From the NCBI GenBank assembly GCA_031270585.1, contig JAISXK010000046.1, positions 1-34,019 on the forward strand: 34,019 bases of DNA. The letters run 5' to 3'. Below, piece after piece: positions 27,433 through 34,019 of the stretch. A program made the position numbers and the translations under genes. How positions within the stretch are numbered: the first letter of the stretch is position 1; every line of letters begins with the position of its first letter. Source of the stretch: Clostridiales bacterium (GTDB lineage Bacteria > Bacillota > Clostridia > Christensenellales > CAG-138). The notes under the pieces were generated by a model. That model did no database searches, had not been told where the DNA came from, and saw only the letters and a program-made list of their open reading frames with translations.

Positions 27433-28563
27433 CTATCGGGCGTGCCACGCCAGCAGCAGATCCACCATCTCCCCATAGCTTTTCACGCCGCTCTCCTGTT
27501 GGTTGTGCTTCAGGTATGTATCATTCATTTGGTTCATGCCTTCTTCAACGGGCCCTTCATAGGCGCGCCAATAGGCGCTGTGGTGGTTTAAATCCCGTAT
27601 CATGCCCTCGCTGTAGGTTTCTATAAGCTTGCCGTAAAGCTCCTGGTCGGCAGCGTAAAGCTGGTTGCCGCTGTGTATGAGCGCCAGCATCACGCCGGAA
27701 TAGCGTATGGAAGCGTCGTCGGAACGCGCGCACGCAAGATAACTGACAAAATTCGCCTCATCTTCGCGGGCGATACCTATGCCGTGGGCGCTTTCATGCG
27801 CTGCGGATGAGGCGAGCAGCAAGTGCGGCTGGCGCGCGTTGACGTTGGGTTCCGCCGTAAAGGGGATGTATATGCCGGAAATACCTGCCCAGCTCATGGC
27901 TTCGCTGTTGAGCACCTTTTTAGGCGCCGTTGGCGGCACGGAAAACAACGGCATTTCCTGCCCTAAGGCAATGTACGCCGCAGGGATTTTGTTGATGGCG
28001 CCATCGATGCCGCCCGTGAGCATAAATACGCCGGCCCCATCCTCCGCAGCCTCTTCGCGCAACGTGAGGGCCGTTTGGGCAAGCGTATGGCACAGCGCGT
28101 CAAGTTCCTCTATCGGCCGCTCCGTCACCTGCAGCGATAACAGCGCGCCAAGCTTGGGGCGGAAGTACTGAAACCCCCAAAAGATATAAAACGCATTGAG
28201 GGCAACGCCAAATATGATCAGATATGTGATGCACAGATGCACAAAACGCGACCAATGCGCATACCCCCATAGGACGCGGACGCCTCGTATAAGCGGCAAC
28301 AGCGGCGCGAAAAGGATGAGCGCGTACAGCAAAAGCTCCGCTATGGATACGGGAATAAAGCCGAAAATTGTGCGCAGTATGGCGTTGATAACGGGATAGA
28401 CGCCCTGGCTGTAATATTTTTCAATAAAGGCGGGGTTATTTTGCGCCAACAGCGGCATAAAGAGGCCCAGAGGGATAAGTATGAGCCATGGCAGGCGCCG
28501 CAGCAGGGCGCGATTACGCTCGCTTGTGATAAAATGCGCGGTTTTGGCGTGAGGTTGCATCAT
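27433..28563 (-). CDS. DUF3810-like membrane protein, putative zinc metallopeptidase
   Basis: Three N-terminal TM segments and HESAHGIGIAREDEANF (HExxH + E). Confidence 0.8.
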   Translation of the reverse strand: MMQPHAKTAHFITSERNRALLRRLPWLILIPLGLFMPLLAQNNPAFIEKYYSQGVYPVINAILRTIFGFIPVSIAELLLYALILFAPLLPLIRGVRVLWGYAHWSRFVHLCITYLIIFGVALNAFYIFWGFQYFRPKLGALLSLQVTERPIEELDALCHTLAQTALTLREEAAEDGAGVFMLTGGIDGAINKIPAAYIALGQEMPLFSVPPTAPKKVLNSEAMSWAGISGIYIPFTAEPNVNARQPHLLLASSAAHESAHGIGIAREDEANFVSYLACARSDDASIRYSGVMLALIHSGNQLYAADQELYGKLIETYSEGMIRDLNHHSAYWRAYEGPVEEGMNQMNDTYLKHNQQESGVKSYGEMVDLLLAWHAR

Positions 28564-28605
28564 TTCGCTCCGTTTATGCTTAGTGGCAAATAAAAATCAT
28601 ACCTG

Positions 28606-28614
28606 ATTATACCA
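28606..28614 (-). promoter_or_regulatory. Extended -10 promoter for the DUF3810-like gene
   Basis: TGGTATAAT on the minus strand in the divergent intergenic region. Confidence 0.5.
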
Positions 28615-28680
28615 TATCAATAATCCTGTCCGCTAAACCCTATGCCGCGCGGCCAATTGTATATTTTTATAAAGGGAATA

Positions 28681-28689
28681 TGGTATACT
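28681..28689 (+). promoter_or_regulatory. Extended -10 promoter for the TIM-barrel gene
   Basis: TGGTATACT, followed by a structured leader. Confidence 0.5.
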
Positions 28690-28699
28690 GCATGCAGGG

Positions 28700-28744
28700 G
28701 CGATGAAAAGCCGGGTGGCGGTGGCGGCGTCCGGCTTCCATCGC
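28700..28744 (+). promoter_or_regulatory. 5' UTR hairpin
   Basis: GCGATG/CATCGC (28700-28705/28739-28744) plus AAGCCGG/CCGGCTT (28708-28714/28731-28737). Confidence 0.65.
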
Positions 28745-28760
28745 GCCGGAAGGAGCATGC

Positions 28761-29567
28761 GTGCAGATTGGTATTTCAACGGCCAGCCTCTTTAACAGGT
28801 GCGATTTAGAGGATACGCCTCCCTTGCTCGCTTCTTATGGGGCGACGGTGTGCGAGGTATTTTTAAATACGTTTTGCGAGTATGAAGAGGCGTTCGCCGT
28901 ATTGCTGAGCGGACGAATCAGGCAGGCGGGGCTAAAGGTATACAGCGTGCATCCCATGGGCACGCAGTTTGAGCCGCAGTTGTTTTCGCTCTACCACCGT
29001 CAGCGCGAGGATGCGCTGGCTATATTTGAAAAGGTGCTGCGTGCGGGCCAAAGGCTGGGCGCGCGCTATTATGTGATGCATGGGCCGGCAAGCCTGGGCG
29101 GCGCGGTAAAGAATATGCAGTTGAGCCGTATCGGCCCCATAGTAAACGCGCTTTGCGCGTTTGCCGCGCGGTATGGGATCAATCTGGCGTGGGAAAACGT
29201 CAGTTGGGGGTTGTTTCATCATCCCTCTTTCGGGCCCGCGCTCTATGAGGCCGCAAAGAGCGAGCATCTGTTTTTTACGCTGGATATCAAGCAGGCCGCG
29301 CGCAGCGGCCACTCCCCCTATGCGTATTTGGACGCCATGGGCGATAGAATGGTGAATTTACACCTGTGCGATTATACGCGCCACAATAACCGGTTAACGC
29401 CGGCGCTGCCGGGCAAGGGCAGGTTTGATTTTGGCCGGCTGCGCGAAGCGCTTATTAAACACAGATATACCGGCTCCGCATTTTTTGAGGTTTACAGCGA
29501 CCTATACGATACGGACGAAGAGTTTCAAGCGAGCTATGATTTTGTAAAAACGCAGTTATCTTTTTGA
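28761..29567 (+). CDS. Sugar phosphate isomerase/epimerase-like TIM barrel (AP endonuclease 2 family)
   Basis: GISTASLF, VHGPAS-like YVMHGP, LAWENVSW, LDIKQAARSG, LHLCDY, FFEVYS; GTG start with GGAAGGAG. Confidence 0.8.
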   Translation: MQIGISTASLFNRCDLEDTPPLLASYGATVCEVFLNTFCEYEEAFAVLLSGRIRQAGLKVYSVHPMGTQFEPQLFSLYHRQREDALAIFEKVLRAGQRLGARYYVMHGPASLGGAVKNMQLSRIGPIVNALCAFAARYGINLAWENVSWGLFHHPSFGPALYEAAKSEHLFFTLDIKQAARSGHSPYAYLDAMGDRMVNLHLCDYTRHNNRLTPALPGKGRFDFGRLREALIKHRYTGSAFFEVYSDLYDTDEEFQASYDFVKTQLSF

Positions 29568-29602
29568 TGTGCAGGCTACAAATAATTTTGAAAGGAAAGA
29601 CA

Positions 29603-31027
29603 ATGCGATATAACGATAAAGACTGGCGCGAAAGCATGCGCCTCACGGTGGATTTTAACAACATGATGGCCGGCTATATTGGCGGGCGCGGCATACAAAC
29701 AAGCGAGATCGACGCGCTGCGGCCAAAGCTTGCCGCAGCGGTTGCGGCCATGCGGGATAAGCGCGGCGCGATGAAATGGCGGGAGCTACCCTATAATCAA
29801 CAGGAAATTGTCGCGGATATAGAGCGGGCCGCCAAGGATATTGCCGCGCGCTTTGAAAACTTTGTGGTGCTGGGCATTGGCGGCAGCGCCCTGGGGCCGA
29901 TTGCCGTGCAGCAGGCGCTCAATCCTCCGTATTATAACGAGCTGCTCAAAGCGCAAAGGGGTGGCCCGCGATTCTTTGTGGAGGATAATGCGGATCCCGA
30001 GCGCATGGCGGCGCTGCTTCATGTGATCGATATTGAAAAAACCATGTTCAACGTCATCACAAAATCCGGCGGCACCAGCGAAACCATGTCGCAGCTTTTG
30101 ATCGTCTGCGGGCTGCTTGAAGCGCGCGTGGGCACAGACGCCATAAGAAACCATCTCATCGCCACTACCGGCAATGGGGAGGGCGACCTGATGAAAATCG
30201 CCAAAGAGCTGGGGTTGAAAACCTATTGCGTGCCCGACGGCGTGGGCGGGCGCTTTAGCGAATTGTGCCCTGTGGGGCTGCTTGCCGCAGCGGTTTGCGG
30301 CATAGATATACGCGCGCTGCTTGCGGGCGCCGCCTATATGGATGCGTGTTGCGCAAAAGACGATATATGGGAAAATCCCGCGTACATGCTTGCGGCGCTG
30401 CAGTATGCCGCTATGCAAAGGGGCTGCAACATATCCGTTATGATGCCCTATGCGGATGGGCTGAAGTACATGGCCGACTGGTACGCGCAATTATGGGCAG
30501 AATCGTTAGGCAAGCGCTATGCGCTTGACGGCAGCGAAACCTTTTGCGGGCAAACGCCCGTAAAGGCCCTTGGCGTAACGGATCAGCATAGCCAGGTGCA
30601 GTTGTATACCGAGGGGCCCTATGATAAGGTGGTGACATTTTTGGACGTAGGCGCTTACCGCGCCCGTGTGGAAATACCGCATGGCTTTGAAAGTATCCCC
30701 GATGTGGCGTTTTTGGGCGGGCATTCGCTCAACGAACTGATGGCGGCGGAGCGGATCGCCACCGAGTATGCCCTGCACAAGAGCGGACGGCTCAGCCACA
30801 CCATTACGTTACCCGAGGTGAACGCCTTTACCATAGGGCAATTGCTGTATCTGTTTGAGGTGCAAACCGCCTTCGCGGGAGAGCTTTTGAACATCAACGC
30901 CTTTGACCAGCCCGGCGTGGAAGAAGGCAAAAACGCGGCCTATGCCCTGCTGGGCAAGCCCGGCTTTGAAAATAAGCGGGCGAAGCTTGCGGCAATGCCT
31001 GCGCGCGATAGCAGGTATATGATATAG
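29603..31027 (+). CDS. pgi: Glucose-6-phosphate isomerase
   Basis: VLGIGGSALGP, ITKSGGTSETM, VGGRFSELCPVGL motifs; ATG 29603 has an SD (AAAGGAAAG), preferred over 29564. Confidence 0.94.
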   Translation: MRYNDKDWRESMRLTVDFNNMMAGYIGGRGIQTSEIDALRPKLAAAVAAMRDKRGAMKWRELPYNQQEIVADIERAAKDIAARFENFVVLGIGGSALGPIAVQQALNPPYYNELLKAQRGGPRFFVEDNADPERMAALLHVIDIEKTMFNVITKSGGTSETMSQLLIVCGLLEARVGTDAIRNHLIATTGNGEGDLMKIAKELGLKTYCVPDGVGGRFSELCPVGLLAAAVCGIDIRALLAGAAYMDACCAKDDIWENPAYMLAALQYAAMQRGCNISVMMPYADGLKYMADWYAQLWAESLGKRYALDGSETFCGQTPVKALGVTDQHSQVQLYTEGPYDKVVTFLDVGAYRARVEIPHGFESIPDVAFLGGHSLNELMAAERIATEYALHKSGRLSHTITLPEVNAFTIGQLLYLFEVQTAFAGELLNINAFDQPGVEEGKNAAYALLGKPGFENKRAKLAAMPARDSRYMI

Positions 31028-31139
31028 CGCGGCCGTCGAAAAGATCCGTTTAATTTGAAAAAGCTGTAAACTTGAGGGGCTTGGTGGTGACAGGCGCGGG
31101 TGCTTTCATGTAAAATAGCAACAATGAGGGCGGGAGGCA

Positions 31140-32372
31140 ATGATGCAAAAGAGAACGCTGCTTATGGCGCTGCTTATGGCGTGTATGATCATATTGGCGG
31201 GCTGCGCGAAAGAGGGGCCGCAGGAAACTGAGCCGACGGCGGCGCCTGTGGAAGAGCAGGGCGGCGTGGAGCGCATGGCGGTAACGGCGGCGTATGCGTC
31301 GGATACGCTGGTGGGCTTTATCGCGCCCCAAAATAAAGAGATCAATGTGCGCACATCGCTGCACGGTTTTTTGCGCACGGCTGAGGCGCTTGGCTTCCCC
31401 GCGAAAGTGTATTACGCCGCCATGGGAACGGGCGCCGCGCAGGCAGTGAATGACGCCCACGAGGATGGATGTATGGGGCTTTTGATATGGAACCCCAACG
31501 GCGGCAACAAAGAAGCCATCGCGCGGGCCGCAGCGCTTTCCATACCGGTGGTGGTACCATACCACACAAGCGGGGAGCCCGGCGTAACAGCGAATGTCGC
31601 CGCCGACATGGGCGGCTACGCCGAGGAGGTGGCGCTGGGCGTAGCTGAGCGTATGGTGGAGCGCGACTGCAAGGCCGGCAAAATATTGGTTTACGGCGGC
31701 AACCCCCTGCCGGTATACGATGTGTTTCAAGAGGCCATAGCGGCCTACTACCCGCAATACAATGTGGGGTATTTTTTCAGGGCGGCGCAGCAGGAGCAGG
31801 CGGCGATAGACGAGCTTGCCACATACATACTTTGGAACCGGGATATAAAGGGCCTGTTTTGCGTGGATACCGACGGCGCCAGGATAGCGGTGCGCGCAAG
31901 GGAGCAGGCGCAAAAGGAGTTTAAAAGCAACGGCGCGCCCGAGACGGCGCGGCTTACGGCTACCCCCGAGGCTACGGCCGCTCCCAAGGCCACGGCTGCT
32001 CCCACGCCCACGCCGGGTGTAACGCCCACGACGCCCACGCCCACGCCGGGCGGAGCGGCGACGGGCGGGGGTGCGGCTATGATAACGCCCGTGCCCGAAG
32101 GGCTTATCAAGAGTATTACCATATCCGTGGCGGGCTATGGCCTGACGGACGACACGGTGGCGCTGATGAACAACAACGATATTTACGCCTTTGTGCTGGA
32201 ACCCTATTACGAAGCGAGCGCGCAATCGCTGATGCTGCTTGACCGCATACTGCGGCGCGAAACGGTGCCCCAAACTACGCGCTTGAATATGCCTATTGTG
32301 CGCATGGCAACTTTGGATAAGTATATTTTGATACGCGAACAGGTGCTGGAATGGTTTAACGAGGGAGTTTAG
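31140..32372 (+). CDS. Periplasmic sugar-binding-like lipoprotein with internal Pro/Thr-rich segment
   Basis: Lipobox ILAGC; type-1 periplasmic binding fold pattern (VGFIAPQNKEIN..., LIWNPNGGNKEAIARAAALSIPVVV, KGLFCVDTDGARIAV). Confidence 0.7.
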   Translation: MMQKRTLLMALLMACMIILAGCAKEGPQETEPTAAPVEEQGGVERMAVTAAYASDTLVGFIAPQNKEINVRTSLHGFLRTAEALGFPAKVYYAAMGTGAAQAVNDAHEDGCMGLLIWNPNGGNKEAIARAAALSIPVVVPYHTSGEPGVTANVAADMGGYAEEVALGVAERMVERDCKAGKILVYGGNPLPVYDVFQEAIAAYYPQYNVGYFFRAAQQEQAAIDELATYILWNRDIKGLFCVDTDGARIAVRAREQAQKEFKSNGAPETARLTATPEATAAPKATAAPTPTPGVTPTTPTPTPGGAATGGGAAMITPVPEGLIKSITISVAGYGLTDDTVALMNNNDIYAFVLEPYYEASAQSLMLLDRILRRETVPQTTRLNMPIVRMATLDKYILIREQVLEWFNEGV

Positions 32373-33532
32373 TGCGCAGCGAAAGAACAAACAAGCAACG
32401 GCTTAAAAATATAGATTGGCTTACCATCATAATCGTGTTGGGCCTGGTGGCTTTTGGGCTTGTTACGCTTGCAAACGTGCTGGCGGAGCCCTTTACCGGC
32501 AACGAGCAGGGTTTTCGCGATATTACGGAAAAGATCAGCATGGAATTTATTCAGCGCCAGATCGTGAATTTTCTGGTTGGCGTGGCGGCTATGCTTGTCA
32601 TGCTGGTGATCGATTACAATATGTATAAGATGGTCATCCGCTATGTATATATCGCCAATATACTGCTGCTGGCGCTCTTGCTGCTGTTGCAGGACAGCAG
32701 CCGCGGCGTGATGGGCTGGTTCAACTTTGGCGTGCGCGCCTTTCAGCCGTCGGAACTGTGCAAGGTAACGCTGACCGTCATGCTCGCTCAAGCCGCGTCC
32801 AACATGGTGGAACGAACCGGCGGCATCAAAAGCATCAAAGATCTGGCGATCATACTGGGCTATTTCGCGGCGCCGTTTATTCTTGTGCTATTGCAACCCG
32901 ACTTTGGCACGGCGGTGGTGTTTTTAGCCATACTCGTATGCATACTGTTTATATCAAAGCTGAGTTGGAAGTATGTATTCAGCCTGGTCACGCTTGTGGC
33001 GGCGATGCTGCCGCTAAGCTATTTTTATCTGTTTACAGATGATCAGAAAAACCGCATCAACGTGTTTCTCGACCCTGAGCTTGATCCGCAGGGCGCGGGG
33101 CTGCATGTGCTGCGCAGTAAGGAGGCCATAGGCTCCGGACAGATGTACGGAAAGGGGTATTTTACCGAGGGCACGCTGGCGCAACTCAAGTTTGTGCCCG
33201 AGCGGCAGACCGACTTTATTTTCTCCGGCGTGGGCGAGGGCTTCGGTTTTGTCGGCGGCACCGTATTGATCGTGGTATATTTTGTTTTGATATTCCGCTG
33301 GCTCTGGGTGGGCCTGCGCGCCAAGGATCACTTCGGCACCTGCATTGCGGTGGGGGCGGCGGGCATGCTGCTGGCGCACGTGTTTGAAAACATTGGCATG
33401 ACGATAGGGCTCATGCCGGTTACCGGCATACCGCTACCGTTTATGAGCTATGGGGGGTCAAACCTTCTTACCAACATGATGGCGGTGGGCATGGCGCTCA
33501 ATGTGTGGATGCGCCGCCAGCCGCGCAGGTAA
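32372..33532 (+). CDS. RodA/FtsW/SpoVE family SEDS protein
   Basis: Multi-TM; FQPSELCKV, LQPDFGTAVVF, ERQTDFIFSGVGEGFGFVGG, GIPLPFMSYGGSNLL. Confidence 0.92.
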   Translation: MRSERTNKQRLKNIDWLTIIIVLGLVAFGLVTLANVLAEPFTGNEQGFRDITEKISMEFIQRQIVNFLVGVAAMLVMLVIDYNMYKMVIRYVYIANILLLALLLLLQDSSRGVMGWFNFGVRAFQPSELCKVTLTVMLAQAASNMVERTGGIKSIKDLAIILGYFAAPFILVLLQPDFGTAVVFLAILVCILFISKLSWKYVFSLVTLVAAMLPLSYFYLFTDDQKNRINVFLDPELDPQGAGLHVLRSKEAIGSGQMYGKGYFTEGTLAQLKFVPERQTDFIFSGVGEGFGFVGGTVLIVVYFVLIFRWLWVGLRAKDHFGTCIAVGAAGMLLAHVFENIGMTIGLMPVTGIPLPFMSYGGSNLLTNMMAVGMALNVWMRRQPRR

Positions 33533-33547
33533 AGCTTAAAGCTATGC

Positions 33548-34019
33548 TTACGGGTGTTGCATGGATAGCCAGACGGCGCTCTGGCCAATATGCTCTTCCA
33601 CGGCGGCGGGCGCCGGTCCGCCGGGCGCCGCGCGGCCGTCTACGCAGGTTTGCAGCGATATGGCGGTATAGATATCCTCTTCAAACGCGGGGGATATTTT
33701 TTTATACGCGTCCAGCGCCAGATCTTCCAATGTTGTGCCGGTTTGCAGGCAATGAAGCACAAGCTTGCCCACGATTGCGTGCGCGTCGCGGAAGGGCATG
33801 CCCTTTTTCGCCAGATAATCGGCGGCGTCGGTAGCGTTGGTAAAGCCGCGCGCAGCGCTGCGGCGCATGGTATCCGTTTGGAAACGCAGCGTGGAAAACA
33901 TGCGCGTGAATATGGTCAGGCAGTTGTTTACCGTATCCAGCGCGGAAAATACAGCGTCCTTATCCTCCTGCATATCCTTGTTATACGCAAGCGGCAGGCC
34001 GCTCATCATCGTAAGCAAT
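33548..34019 (-). CDS. argH: Argininosuccinate lyase, C-terminal part (truncated by window edge)
   Basis: GLPLAYNKDMQEDKDAVFSALDTV followed by ArgH C-terminal-like helices. Confidence 0.9.
   Translation of the reverse strand, partial: LLTMMSGLPLAYNKDMQEDKDAVFSALDTVNNCLTIFTRMFSTLRFQTDTMRRSAARGFTNATDAADYLAKKGMPFRDAHAIVGKLVLHCLQTGTTLEDLALDAYKKISPAFEEDIYTAISLQTCVDGRAAPGGPAPAAVEEHIGQSAVWLSMQHP

Noticed and set aside
31050-32390. 446-aa minus-strand ORF
   Set aside because: Antisense to the binding-protein lipoprotein gene with its lipobox and SD; low-complexity Arg/Gly-rich shadow translation.

Overview
The window is chromosomal DNA from a Firmicutes/Clostridia-like bacterium; no mobile element, CRISPR array, rRNA or tRNA was recognised. 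The left half is the conserved translation/RNA-processing supercluster: rimP-nusA-rnpM(ylxR)-ylxQ-infB-rbfA-nrnA-truB-ribF-rpsO-pnp-ylxY-like deacetylase-M16 peptidase. It is followed by a dUTPase/MazG-like gene, a HlyD-like adaptor, yggS, sepF and a very short divIVA. The middle (about 17.2-27.4 kb) is a tightly packed, probably single-operon block: lgt - nicotinate phosphoribosyltransferase - small lipoprotein - a 1628-aa multidomain protein - a lactate/malate-dehydrogenase-like protein - a flavodoxin-fold FMN reductase-like protein. The large protein reads as HD domain, helical region, NadD-like nucleotidyltransferase, GNAT-like and PRTase-like domains. This block is the best candidate for an undescribed (possibly NAD-linked) system. 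The right end has a DUF3810-like putative metalloprotease (minus), a TIM-barrel sugar isomerase/epimerase-like gene with a strongly structured 5' UTR, pgi, an orphan substrate-binding lipoprotein, rodA/ftsW, and the C-terminus of argH (minus). Several leaders (rimP, rpsO, sepF, the 28.7-kb gene) show hand-readable RNA structure. All family calls are from reading motifs; no searches were run.
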